Shown piece by piece: positions 15,785 through 23,267 of a DNA stretch of 31,696 nucleotides (positions are counted from its first letter, which is position 1; each line of letters opens with the position of its first letter). The notes under the pieces were generated by a model. The model was not told the DNA's origin, did not search any database, and saw only the letters and a program-made list of their open reading frames with translations. This stretch comes from Lachnospiraceae bacterium. Its GTDB lineage: Bacteria; Bacillota; Clostridia; Lachnospirales; Lachnospiraceae. The stretch covers positions 1 through 31,696 of the forward strand of contig CAAFTS010000129.1 in assembly GCA_900765975.1 (NCBI GenBank). Reading direction: 5' to 3'. The position numbers and the translations under genes were made by a program.

Positions 15785-15817
15785 AGAACGGAAAATACGG
15801 ATTGTATTTTCCGTTCT
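15785..15817 (+). other. Intercistronic hairpin between binding protein and permease genes
   Basis: AGAACGGAAAATA (15785-15797) pairs perfectly with TATTTTCCGTTCT (15805-15817), 13 bp, loop CGGATTG. No T-run follows. It probably stabilises the upstream binding-protein mRNA or partly terminates transcription, making binding protein in excess over membrane components, as is known for other ABC operons. Confidence 0.75.
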
Positions 15818-15841
15818 TGGCGCATTTGAGAAAGGATAACC

Positions 15842-16552
15842 ATGGGAAATTTTGGTCTGAAAGTTGATAAGTTTATAGAAATCTTTGTTCAGCAAAATGG
15901 CTATGTGAAAGTAATTCAGGGATTACAGAACACAGTCCTGATTGCTGTGACAGGTCTTATTATTGGGATATTAATCGGTACAGTGATTGCAACTGTTAGA
16001 GTGTTACCGAAGTATAAGAGACTTCCAAGAATATTAAATGGAATCTGTAGTTTTTATGTGGCATTGTTCCGAGGAACCCCAATTGTAGTTCAGTTGCTGG
16101 TTGCCTATTATGCATTGATGCCGATGATTGGGGCAAAGCTTCCGGGGCTGCAGGTTGCCATGATCGTGTTCGGTATGAACAGTGGCGCTTATATTTCTGA
16201 AATTATGAGAAGTGGAATTCAGTCTGTAGACAACGGTCAGATGGAAGCGGGACGTGCGGTAGGTCTGAGTTTTGGAACCAGTATGATAAAGATTGTGATT
16301 CCTCAGGCAGTAAAGAATATTCTTCCGACACTTGGAAATGAGTTTATTGCCTTGATTAAAGAAACATCTGTTGTAAGTTTTATTGCTGTAGCGGATCTTT
16401 ATATGGCATTTAATTATATTGGAACCAATAGTTATGAGTTTATGGTGCCATATCTTGTAATGGCATTGATTTATATTGTACTTGTACTAATTATTACATT
16501 GTTAGTAAGAATCTTGGAAAGGAGCCTGAAGAAGAGTGATAGACGTAATTAA
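15842..16552 (+). CDS. Polar amino acid ABC transporter permease
   Basis: The 236-residue membrane protein belongs to the HisM/GlnP-type permeases. Hydrophobic segments lie near residues 30-52, 65-95, 103-118, 165-187 and 200-226. The cytoplasmic EAA loop, [20 protein letters not shown] (135-154), contacts the ATPase. [11 protein letters not shown] (76-86) is the family motif. It lies between the binding protein and ATPase genes and overlaps the latter by 17 nt. As the only permease gene here, it would act as a homodimer. Confidence 0.93.
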   Translation: MGNFGLKVDKFIEIFVQQNGYVKVIQGLQNTVLIAVTGLIIGILIGTVIATVRVLPKYKRLPRILNGICSFYVALFRGTPIVVQLLVAYYALMPMIGAKLPGLQVAMIVFGMNSGAYISEIMRSGIQSVDNGQMEAGRAVGLSFGTSMIKIVIPQAVKNILPTLGNEFIALIKETSVVSFIAVADLYMAFNYIGTNSYEFMVPYLVMALIYIVLVLIITLLVRILERSLKKSDRRN

Positions 16553-17360
16553 TCTGAAAAAAAGTTTTGGGGATCTTGAGATCTTAAAAGGCATCAATAT
16601 CACAATTAATAAAGGGGATATCGTTGCAGTGCTCGGACCGTCAGGTTCTGGAAAAAGTACCTTTCTGCGTTGTCTGAACTGTATGGAAGACCCAACAAGC
16701 GGAAGTATTATTTTCAACGGTGTTGATATTGCGGATATGAAAGTCGATATTAATGTACACCGTCGCCATATGGGAATGGTATTCCAACATTTTAATTTGT
16801 TCAATAATAAAACCGTACTGCAAAATATTATGATGGCGCCGGCATATTTGCAGTGTAAGGATTTGAAAAAGGCAAAAAGACAGAATCGTGTGACGCAGTT
16901 TAAAAATGTGTTCCGCAGTCAAAAAGAAGAGCTGATTCCGATTACAACAACAAAGGAGCAGATTAAAGAAGAGGCAAAGCAGAATGCGTTGAATTTGTTG
17001 AAACGAATTGGTTTGGAAGATAAGGCAAATGTTTACCCATCTACGTTGTCCGGTGGACAGAAACAGCGTGTTGCGATTATTCGTTCTCTAGCAATGAATC
17101 CGGATGTAATTCTTTTTGATGAACCGACATCTGCTCTGGATCCGGAAATGGTGGGAGAAGTACTTGAATTAATGAAAGAGCTTGCCCGCGAAGGCATGAC
17201 TATGGTCGTTGTGACCCATGAAATGGGATTTGCCCGCGAAGTGGCATCAAGAGTTATCTTTATGGATGATGGACAGAGTAAAGAAGAGGCAGCACCGGAA
17301 GAATTTTTTGAGCATCCGAAAGATGAGAGATTAAAAGAGTTTTTATCTAAGATTTTGTAA
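16536..17360 (+). CDS. Polar amino acid ABC transporter ATP-binding protein
   Basis: The 274-residue ATPase has Walker [10 protein letters not shown] (34-42), the Q-loop in [10 protein letters not shown] (80-89), the signature [10 protein letters not shown] (171-180), Walker [14 protein letters not shown] (191-203) and the switch His in VVTHEMGF (225-232). It energises import through the permease encoded just upstream. Compared with usual GlnQ/ArtP-type enzymes (about 240 residues) it has ~35 extra, Lys/Gln-rich residues at about 110-145, between the Q-loop and signature, in the helical subdomain. The start is GTG 16536 inside the permease gene; the GGAG upstream is about 12 nt away, so coupling is likely. 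Confidence 0.94.
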   Translation: MIDVINLKKSFGDLEILKGINITINKGDIVAVLGPSGSGKSTFLRCLNCMEDPTSGSIIFNGVDIADMKVDINVHRRHMGMVFQHFNLFNNKTVLQNIMMAPAYLQCKDLKKAKRQNRVTQFKNVFRSQKEELIPITTTKEQIKEEAKQNALNLLKRIGLEDKANVYPSTLSGGQKQRVAIIRSLAMNPDVILFDEPTSALDPEMVGEVLELMKELAREGMTMVVVTHEMGFAREVASRVIFMDDGQSKEEAAPEEFFEHPKDERLKEFLSKIL

Positions 17361-17422
17361 TGTATGTGCAGAAACATAATTGCAAAATGATTTTTGAAAA
17401 GTAAGAAAAGTTGTGTTAAAGT

Positions 17423-17469
17423 AAATGCACCCAAAAAGAAAGTGTGAAACTTTCTTTTTGGGTGCATTT
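17423..17469. terminator. Long perfect inverted repeat ending the transporter operon
   Basis: A perfect 21-bp stem has arms 17423-17443 and 17449-17469 with a GTGAA loop. The right arm contains a five-T stretch after ACTTTCT, so an inner hairpin (AGAAAGT/ACTTTCT) followed by T's could act as a terminator; the full repeat is symmetric and may be bidirectional. Confidence 0.75.
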
Positions 17470-17489
17470 CAAACATTCATTGAAGAAAG

Positions 17490-17518
17490 TTTACAGAAAG
17501 TAGTCGGGATGTTAAGAT
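17490..17518 (+). promoter_or_regulatory. Putative promoter of the SfsA-MutY gene
   Basis: TTTACA (17490-17495), 17-nt spacer, TAAGAT (17513-17518), 48 nt before the ATG. The -10 is a modest match. Confidence 0.45.
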
Positions 17519-17565
17519 ATAGAAAAGATAAAATTGCTTTATAGAAATTAAATGGAGTTTTCAAG

Positions 17566-19296
17566 ATGAGATATGAGAGAATTACGCAAGGAAGTTTTCA
17601 AGAGAGGCCAAACCGCTTTCTTGCATACGCAGAATTAGCAGGCAAGAAAGAAGTTATTCATGTAAAGAATACCGGAAGGTGTGCGGAACTTTTGAAACCT
17701 GGGGCGGTAATTTATGTACAGGAGGGTCAGAATCCGGAGCGGAAAACAAAGTGGGATTTGATTGCTGTGGAAAAGGGGGACAGGATCATTAATATGGATT
17801 CCCAGATTCCAAATCGGGTAGTTCAGGAATGGATTGAAGAAGGAAATTTATTTGAGGATGTGCGATTGGTGAAACCAGAGACAACCTATTGTAATTCGCG
17901 ATTTGATCTGTATGTGGAAACCGGTGATAAAAGAAAGATTTTTATTGAGGTTAAAGGTGTGACTTTGGAAGAAAACGGAGTGGTTCGTTTTCCGGATGCA
18001 CCAAGCGAGCGTGCGGTGAAACATTTGGAAGAATTGGGGCATGCAGTAAAAGAGGGCTATGAGGCATACGTCTTTTTTGTTATTCAGATGAAAGGTGTAC
18101 GCTATTTTACCCCGAATCGAGATACCCATCCGGCGTTTTGTGATGCATTAAAACGAGCACAGGCAGCGGGAGTTCATGTGTTGGCATATGATTGTGAAGT
18201 GTCTGCAGACAGCATCGAAGTGAATGAAGAAGTTCCGGTGGTGTTGGGAAGTCCGCTGTTAAAAGAAAGTGTAGAACCGGTGGTTGCTTGGTATCGGAAA
18301 CACCGACGGGATTTGCCGTGGAGAGAACATCCGGATGCCTATCGTGTGTGGGTATCGGAAATCATGCTACAGCAGACAAGAGTGGAGGCAGTGAAACCAT
18401 ATTATGAACGATTTCTTGAGGCGTTTCCCGATGTAGCAGCATTGGCAGAGGCGGAGGAAGATAAACTATTAAAGATGTGGGAAGGGCTGGGATATTATAA
18501 TCGAGTCCGCAATATGCAGAAGGCTGCACAGCAGGTGATGACAGAGCATAACGGGCGCTTTCCACAATCTTATGATGAGATTTTGAAACTGTCGGGAATT
18601 GGTAATTATACAGCGGGAGCAATTAGCTCATTTGCGTATGGAATTGCAAAACCAGCGGTAGATGGAAATGTATTACGTGTAGTATCACGCCTTCTGGCAA
18701 GTGACGCAGATATTATGAAAGCAAGTACGCGTGCGCAGATGGAACGTTTAATAGAAGAGGTTATTCCTATAGATGCTGCGGCAGATTTTAATCAAGGTCT
18801 AATTGAAATAGGAGCGATTGTCTGTGTGCCGAACGGAGAACCGAAATGTGAAATCTGTCCAGTGGCGCATTTATGTAAAGCAAAGGCGCAGAATATTCAA
18901 ATGGAATTACCGGTGAAAACAAAGGCGAAAGCACGCCGGATTGAAAAACGAACGGTATTGATTTTTCGGGATAATGAAACGGTTGCAATCCGAAAACGTC
19001 CGGTAAAAGGGCTGCTGGCCGGATTGTACGAATTGCCAAATGTGGAAGGGCATTTGACAAGAAAAGAAGTGATTGAATATGGAAAAGAGATTGGTTTAAC
19101 TCCGATAAGGGTAAAAAAACTGGCATCTGCCAAACATATTTTCAGCCACGTGGAATGGCATATGATTGGATATGAAGTATTGGTGGATGAATTGGAAAAA
19201 AATTGCAGTGAAAAGATGATCTTTGCCGGCCGGGAAGAGATTGATCGAAAATATTCAATCCCATCAGCATTTGAAGCATACATTGAAAGAAAATAG
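17566..19296 (+). CDS. SfsA-MutY fusion: SfsA-family nuclease domain and A/G-specific adenine glycosylase
   Basis: This 576-residue protein joins two normally separate proteins. Residues 1-227 are SfsA (MRYERITQGSFQERPNRFLA, NTGRCAELLKPG), with PD-(D/E)xK-like residues D114, E128 and K130 and APSERAVKHL. SfsA has been reported as a nucleic-acid-binding protein and probable nuclease. Residues about 232-576 are MutY, which removes adenine opposite 8-oxoguanine: catalytic Glu265 in WVSEIMLQQTRV, HhH SGIGNYTAGA (343-352), catalytic Asp366 in VDGNVLRVVSRL, and a [4Fe-4S] set C420, C428, C431, C437 (C-x7-C-x2-C-x5-C). The C-terminal NUDIX-like domain has the 8-oxoG-reading FSH (526-528). No stop, start or frameshift separates the halves, so the fusion looks genuine. 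The ribosome-binding site is weak (AATGGAGTTTTCAAG). Confidence 0.93.
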   Translation: MRYERITQGSFQERPNRFLAYAELAGKKEVIHVKNTGRCAELLKPGAVIYVQEGQNPERKTKWDLIAVEKGDRIINMDSQIPNRVVQEWIEEGNLFEDVRLVKPETTYCNSRFDLYVETGDKRKIFIEVKGVTLEENGVVRFPDAPSERAVKHLEELGHAVKEGYEAYVFFVIQMKGVRYFTPNRDTHPAFCDALKRAQAAGVHVLAYDCEVSADSIEVNEEVPVVLGSPLLKESVEPVVAWYRKHRRDLPWREHPDAYRVWVSEIMLQQTRVEAVKPYYERFLEAFPDVAALAEAEEDKLLKMWEGLGYYNRVRNMQKAAQQVMTEHNGRFPQSYDEILKLSGIGNYTAGAISSFAYGIAKPAVDGNVLRVVSRLLASDADIMKASTRAQMERLIEEVIPIDAAADFNQGLIEIGAIVCVPNGEPKCEICPVAHLCKAKAQNIQMELPVKTKAKARRIEKRTVLIFRDNETVAIRKRPVKGLLAGLYELPNVEGHLTRKEVIEYGKEIGLTPIRVKKLASAKHIFSHVEWHMIGYEVLVDELEKNCSEKMIFAGREEIDRKYSIPSAFEAYIERK

Positions 19297-19313
19297 CTGC
19301 GAATTTTCGGGAT

Positions 19314-19329
19314 ACAGAGTGCACTCTGT
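19314..19329. promoter_or_regulatory. Perfect 16-bp palindrome before the TetR gene (operator or weak terminator)
   Basis: ACAGAGTGCACTCTGT is a perfect palindrome just upstream of the -35 at 19334. It is followed by TTTCTT, so it could end the mutY transcript, but its symmetry and position also suit an autoregulatory TetR operator. Confidence 0.5.
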
Positions 19330-19333
19330 TTTC

Positions 19334-19362
19334 TTGTGCTTACGGAAAGATTATGATATACT
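19334..19362 (+). promoter_or_regulatory. Promoter of the TetR-lipid kinase genes
   Basis: TTGTGC (19334-19339), 17-nt spacer and TATACT (19357-19362), 40 nt before the ATG. Confidence 0.6.
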
Positions 19363-19402
19363 ATGAATCATCATTGAGGCAAATAAAGGAGTACGGTCAT
19401 TT

Positions 19403-20005
19403 ATGAGCGAGAAGATAGAATTATCCAAACAGCAACAGAAGTCGAAAGCGACGAAAGAAAAGATTTTTCAGGCGGCGAAAGCGATTTTAAAGAAAAAAGG
19501 GTATGAGGAACTGTCGATTAAAAATATTTGTGAAGAGGCAGGCGTATCAAACGGGAGTTTTTATCACCATTTTAAGACGAAGGATGATTTGCTTTCTTAT
19601 TATATTGAAGAACAACCAAGTATTAATCCAGATGTGCTAGAGCTTCCGGAAAATGCATCTGAGGCAAAAGAGGCGATTATTCGGGTATATCTGAATTATG
19701 TAGAGTATTGCGAAGAATTGGGAGTAGAGTTTATGGCTGGATATTATGACACAAAGAATCAAGCGCTGAACGTGGCTATTCGAACGGAAAGACCATACCC
19801 AATTGTAACGGTACAGAATTATGTAGAGAGAGCGGTTGAGGCTGGAAAAATTCGGATTGACGGGGAAATCGAAGGCTTTACAACAGATATACGTATGATT
19901 GTAATCGGAAATGTATTTGAATGGTGCCTACGCAATGGAGAAGTTGATTTTAAAGGAAACATGCGACGTTCGTTGGGACGCTATCTGGACAGTACAATTT
20001 GGTAA
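19403..20005 (+). CDS. TetR/AcrR-family transcriptional regulator
   Basis: The 200-residue protein has an N-terminal TetR DNA-binding domain: TKEKIFQAAKAILKKKGYEE (17-36), the HTH around SIKNICEEAGVSNGSFYHHF (38-57) and the KTKDDLLSYY that follows. The C-terminal ligand domain is divergent and contains EYCEELGVEFMAGYYDTKNQ. The effector is unknown. It is immediately upstream of a diacylglycerol-kinase-family gene (18 nt to its preferred start) and probably controls the lipid genes and itself, perhaps through the palindrome at 19314-19329. GGAG in AAAGGAGTACG lies upstream of the ATG. Confidence 0.92.
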   Translation: MSEKIELSKQQQKSKATKEKIFQAAKAILKKKGYEELSIKNICEEAGVSNGSFYHHFKTKDDLLSYYIEEQPSINPDVLELPENASEAKEAIIRVYLNYVEYCEELGVEFMAGYYDTKNQALNVAIRTERPYPIVTVQNYVERAVEAGKIRIDGEIEGFTTDIRMIVIGNVFEWCLRNGEVDFKGNMRRSLGRYLDSTIW

Positions 20006-20023
20006 GTGTATGAGGTACGAAAG

Positions 20024-20947
20024 ATGAAATATACATTTATAATCAATCCAAAATCACGTTCAGGGAAGGGGCTGGTTCTCTGGAATCTATTAAAGCCGGA
20101 ACTGAAAAAAAGACAGATTGCCTGTGAAGTATTTTATACAGAATATGCAGGGCATGCAACAAAGATTGCAGAGGAAGTTACGGCAGATGGAAAAGAACAT
20201 ACAGTAGTTGTAATGGGAGGCGATGGCTCGATTTGCGAAGTGCTGACTGGAATTAAAGATTGCAGTAAAGTGATTTTAGGGTATATTCCGACTGGTTCGG
20301 GGAATGATTTTACAAGAGAAATGAAGCTTCCTACCGATCCCAGAGAGGCGTTTGAGCTAGTTTTGAATCCGAGGAGAATTGCTTTTATGGATGTAGGCGT
20401 TGTGAGGAACGGAGAGAAAATCTGGAGATTTGGTGTGAGTACAGGAATTGGTTATGATGCAGCTGTCTGCCATAATGTGGAAAAATCAAAATTAAAGATC
20501 TTTCTAAATAAAATGCATCTGGGACATTTGGCATACCTGGGAGTTGCACTGAGACGTCTGTTTAAAAATCCTTTTTATGAAATGGATTTGGAACTGGATG
20601 ATGGGGAAAGAATGCATTTTCATAATGTATACTTTGTGGCAGCTATGAATCAGCCGTATGAAGGAGGAGGTTTTCGTTTTTGTCCGGATGCGAAGACGGA
20701 TGATGGGGCGTTGGATGTGATTGTTGTTTCCAATCTTCCAAGATTAAAAGTGTTAGTGTTATTGCCTACTGCATTTTGGGGAAAGCATGTAAGATTTAAG
20801 GGCGTGGATGTTTTTCGATGCAAGAAAATTGTGATTCATGCAAATGCGAAAGCGGCGATACATGCAGACGGACAGCCAATTGCAGTAGAGCAGGTTTTGG
20901 AAGCTGAAATAATCCCACAACAGTTGCGAGTAATCCTTCCGGAATAA
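20024..20947 (+). CDS. Diacylglycerol kinase family lipid kinase
   Basis: The 307-residue cytoplasmic enzyme belongs to the DgkB/YegS/LCB5 family, which phosphorylates diacylglycerol or related lipids with ATP. Motifs: FIINPKSRSGKG at the N-terminus, the nucleotide-binding GGDGSICEVLTG (about 65-76), PTGSGNDFTR (about 89-98) and the C-terminal KAAIHADGQPI. Residue spacing and length fit. I use ATG 20024, preceded by GAGGTA; the GTG at 20006 directly abuts the TetR stop. The gene pairs with the TetR regulator and a PAP2-family gene, suggesting a membrane lipid phosphate module; the exact lipid is unknown. Confidence 0.9.
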   Translation: MKYTFIINPKSRSGKGLVLWNLLKPELKKRQIACEVFYTEYAGHATKIAEEVTADGKEHTVVVMGGDGSICEVLTGIKDCSKVILGYIPTGSGNDFTREMKLPTDPREAFELVLNPRRIAFMDVGVVRNGEKIWRFGVSTGIGYDAAVCHNVEKSKLKIFLNKMHLGHLAYLGVALRRLFKNPFYEMDLELDDGERMHFHNVYFVAAMNQPYEGGGFRFCPDAKTDDGALDVIVVSNLPRLKVLVLLPTAFWGKHVRFKGVDVFRCKKIVIHANAKAAIHADGQPIAVEQVLEAEIIPQQLRVILPE

Positions 20948-20991
20948 AAGAAAATAAAGTGAAAGATTTTGTTAAGGTTTCATGAAATTTA

Positions 20992-21020
20992 TTGTTGTTG
21001 TATAGAAATCGTGCTATAAT
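20992..21020 (+). promoter_or_regulatory. Promoter of the PAP2 gene
   Basis: TTGTTG (20992-20997), 17-nt spacer and TATAAT (21015-21020) with a TGC extended -10, 32 nt before the ATG. Confidence 0.7.
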
Positions 21021-21052
21021 CGGAAACAGTTGATAAAGGGAGTGTTCAGTAT

Positions 21053-21733
21053 ATGAACTTAAAAGAAAAAGCATTTGGACTGTTGAAGAAATATAAACAT
21101 GCGTGGGTATTTAGCTATGCATTGCTGTATATGCCTTGGTTCTTATACCTAGAAAAGCACGTTACAAAAGATTTTTATGTGATACATTCGGTGATTGATG
21201 ACTATATTCCGTTTGTAGAATATTTTATTATTCCATATTTAATATGGTTTATTTTTATTGCAGTTGTGTTCCTGTATTTCTTTTTTACAGATGTTCAAGG
21301 ATTTTATAAACTGGCAAAACTAAGTTTTATTGGAATGACAATTTTTTTAGTTATTTCGACTTTGATGCCGAATGGTTTGATGTTGCGTCCGTACGTGTTT
21401 CCACGGGAAAACCTGTGTACAGATTTAGTAAGGTGGTTATATCAGACAGATACACCGACTAATGTATTTCCTAGCCTTCATGTATTTAATTCTCTGGCCG
21501 CATGTATTGCGATTCATGAAAGTCAGGAACTGCGGAAACACAGGGCGGTACAGTGGAGTGCGTATGTGTTGGCAGCTACGATTATATTGGCAACAGTATT
21601 TTTAAAACAACACTCGGTAATTGACGTGATGGCTGCTTTTGTATTGGCGTACGCTTTGTATCAGTTTGTGTATGTGCCGGTTCCGCAGGGGACACGCCAG
21701 CTGGTTAGAAAAACAGCTTATCAGGGGAAATAA
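21053..21733 (+). CDS. PAP2-family membrane phosphatase / phosphotransferase
   Basis: The 226-residue polytopic protein has about six hydrophobic segments (near 20-35, 56-78, 92-107, 142-155, 168-184, 190-208). PSLHVFNS (140-147) and KQHSVIDV (185-192), with His143, His187 and Asp191, match PAP2 motifs II and III; motif I seems reduced to LRPYVFPREN (111-120). This resembles the inositolphosphotransferase/AUR1-like branch of PAP2 proteins. The active site would face the outside of the membrane. The neighbouring lipid kinase fits a lipid-phosphate role, but the substrate is unknown. It has its own promoter, so it is separately expressed. Confidence 0.87.
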   Translation: MNLKEKAFGLLKKYKHAWVFSYALLYMPWFLYLEKHVTKDFYVIHSVIDDYIPFVEYFIIPYLIWFIFIAVVFLYFFFTDVQGFYKLAKLSFIGMTIFLVISTLMPNGLMLRPYVFPRENLCTDLVRWLYQTDTPTNVFPSLHVFNSLAACIAIHESQELRKHRAVQWSAYVLAATIILATVFLKQHSVIDVMAAFVLAYALYQFVYVPVPQGTRQLVRKTAYQGK

Positions 21734-21745
21734 GAAATAACGGAT

Positions 21746-21776
21746 TTTATATTTGTATATAAATTCGAAATATAAA
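21746..21776 (+). other. AT-rich inverted repeat upstream of trpS
   Basis: TTTATATTT (21746-21754) and AAATATAAA (21768-21776) form a 9-bp inverted repeat just before trpS. No T-box features (such as the AGGGTGGNACCGCG element) are visible in this short leader, so tryptophan-dependent control of trpS by a T-box is not supported. Confidence 0.35.
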
Positions 21777-21813
21777 TACGATGAGGATAGAGGAAGTAGG
21801 AGGAATAAAGAGA

Positions 21814-22896
21814 ATGGGTAAGATTATTTTGACAGGGGACCGGCCGACCGGAAGACTGCATGTGGGGCACTATGTTGGTTCGTTGAAGAGGAGAGTTGAG
21901 CTGCAGAATTCCGGAAAGTTTGATGATATATTTATTATGATTGCAGATGCACAGGCATTGACAGATAATGCAGATAACCCGGAAAAAGTGCGTCAAAACA
22001 TCATTGAGGTTGCGCTGGATTATCTGGCATGCGGATTGGATCCGGAAAAGTCTACACTGTTTATACAGTCCCAGATTCCGGAGCTTTGTGAACTGTCTTT
22101 TTATTATATGAATTTGGTGACAGTATCCAGACTGCAGCGAAATCCTACTGTGAAATCAGAGATTCAGATGCGTAATTTTGAAGCCAGTATACCGGTTGGG
22201 TTCTTTACATATCCAATCAGTCAGGCTGCCGATATTACAGCGTTTAAGGCAACGACAGTTCCGGTTGGAGAAGATCAGCTGCCAATGTTGGAACAGACGA
22301 AGGAAATTGTAAGAAAGTTTAATTCTGTGTATGGAGATACATTGATCGAACCGGAGATTTTGCTGCCGGATAATAAGGCATGTCTCCGTTTACCGGGAAC
22401 AGATGGAAAAGCAAAGATGAGTAAATCACTTGGAAATTGTATTTATTTGTCAGAGGAACCGGATGAGATTCAGAAAAAGGTATTTAGCATGTTTACAGAT
22501 CCGACACATATTAAGGTGAGTGATCCGGGTAAATTGGAAGGAAATACGGTATTTACGTATCTGGATGCATTTTGCAAGGATGAATATTTTGCTGAATTTT
22601 TACCGGAATATCAGTCATTGCAGGAGTTGAAAGATCACTATACACGTGGAGGTCTTGGAGATATGAAGGTGAAACGATTCCTGAACCATGTTCTTCAGGC
22701 TGAGTTAGAACCGATTCGTAATCGCAGAAAAGAGTATCAAAAGGATATTCCTTATGTATATGAGATTCTGAGAAAGGGCAGTGAGAAAGCAGAAGCTGTT
22801 GCTGCACAGACATTGAAAGAAGTAAAAGAGTCTATGAAGATTAATTATTTTGATGATGTGGAATTGATTCAGAGCCAGGCTGAGAGATTTTCATAG
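21814..22896 (+). CDS. trpS: Tryptophan--tRNA ligase
   Basis: The 360-residue class Ic synthetase charges tRNA-Trp. The HIGH-type motif is [10 protein letters not shown] (11-20), the KMSKS loop is [10 protein letters not shown] (199-208), and [23 protein letters not shown] and [22 protein letters not shown] are typical of the clade with the longer central region. I use ATG 21814, with TAGGAGGA 8 nt upstream; the in-frame ATG at 21781 would add 11 non-conserved residues. Confidence 0.95.
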   Translation: MGKIILTGDRPTGRLHVGHYVGSLKRRVELQNSGKFDDIFIMIADAQALTDNADNPEKVRQNIIEVALDYLACGLDPEKSTLFIQSQIPELCELSFYYMNLVTVSRLQRNPTVKSEIQMRNFEASIPVGFFTYPISQAADITAFKATTVPVGEDQLPMLEQTKEIVRKFNSVYGDTLIEPEILLPDNKACLRLPGTDGKAKMSKSLGNCIYLSEEPDEIQKKVFSMFTDPTHIKVSDPGKLEGNTVFTYLDAFCKDEYFAEFLPEYQSLQELKDHYTRGGLGDMKVKRFLNHVLQAELEPIRNRRKEYQKDIPYVYEILRKGSEKAEAVAAQTLKEVKESMKINYFDDVELIQSQAERFS

Positions 22897-22939
22897 ATAG
22901 AGAGCGGATGGAACAATAAATATAAATATAAGAGAAAAG

Positions 22940-22977
22940 GCGCCTTGTGGGATATTCCTGCAAGGCGCTCTTCTTAT
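22940..22977 (+). terminator. trpS terminator
   Basis: GCGCCTTG (22940-22947) pairs with CAAGGCGC (22961-22968), loop of 13 nt, followed by TCTTCTTAT. Confidence 0.8.
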
Positions 22978-22984
22978 CATATAA

Positions 22985-23017
22985 AATAAAAAAACCTGTA
23001 AGATAATCTTACAGGTT
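22985..23017 (-). terminator. tRNA-Arg terminator
   Basis: On the minus strand AACCTGTAAGA pairs with TCTTACAGGTT and is followed by a T-rich tract (TTTTTATTTTAT). The arms are at 23007-23017 and 22993-23003. It lies directly after the tRNA 3' end and converges with the trpS terminator. Confidence 0.85.
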
Positions 23018-23018
23018 A

Positions 23019-23092
23019 CGTGCGCGAGAAGATTCGAACTCCCGACCTTCTGGTCCGTAGCCAGACGCTCTATCCAGCTGAGCTACGCGCAC
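23019..23092 (-). tRNA. tRNA-Arg (anticodon ACG)
   Basis: The minus strand reads GTGCGCGTAGCTCAGCTGGA from 23092 and folds as a cloverleaf: acceptor GTGCGCG/CGCGCAC, D-arm with AGCTCAGCTGGATAGAGC, anticodon stem TCTGG/CCAGA with loop CTACGGA, and T-arm with GTTCGAATC. The anticodon is ACG, read as ICG after deamination, decoding CGU, CGC and CGA. Discriminator G at 23019; CCA is not encoded. 74 nt. Confidence 0.97.
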
Positions 23093-23122
23093 AAGTGTGA
23101 AATGTCGTTCACAACGTATGTT

Positions 23123-23151
23123 ATTATATAATAAGAGTTGCAGTATGTCAA
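23123..23151 (-). promoter_or_regulatory. Consensus promoter of tRNA-Arg
   Basis: On the minus strand: TTGACA (23151-23146), 17-nt spacer and TATAAT (23128-23123), both perfect consensus, 31 nt upstream of the mature tRNA. Confidence 0.9.
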
Positions 23152-23204
23152 GTGATTTGAAAGAAAAAAATAAAAAAATATATTTTGATTGAAAACTTAG
23201 AAGG

Positions 23205-23242
23205 AGCCAGTCTCTAAAGCAAAATCTGAAAAGAGACTGGCT
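23205..23242 (-). terminator. Hairpin downstream of the phosphofructokinase gene
   Basis: AGCCAGTCTCT (23205-23215) pairs perfectly with AGAGACTGGCT (23232-23242), 16-nt loop. On the minus strand it is 25 nt after the pfp stop. The adjacent sequence is CCTTCTAAG with T-rich sequence only further on, so it may be a weak or factor-assisted terminator. Confidence 0.55.
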
Positions 23243-23267
23243 TAGGAAAATTATGTGAAAATATAAT

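Noticed and set aside
21734..21813. T-box riboswitch upstream of trpS
   Set aside because: The leader is only ~80 nt and lacks the T-box sequence and terminator; it cannot hold a T-box.
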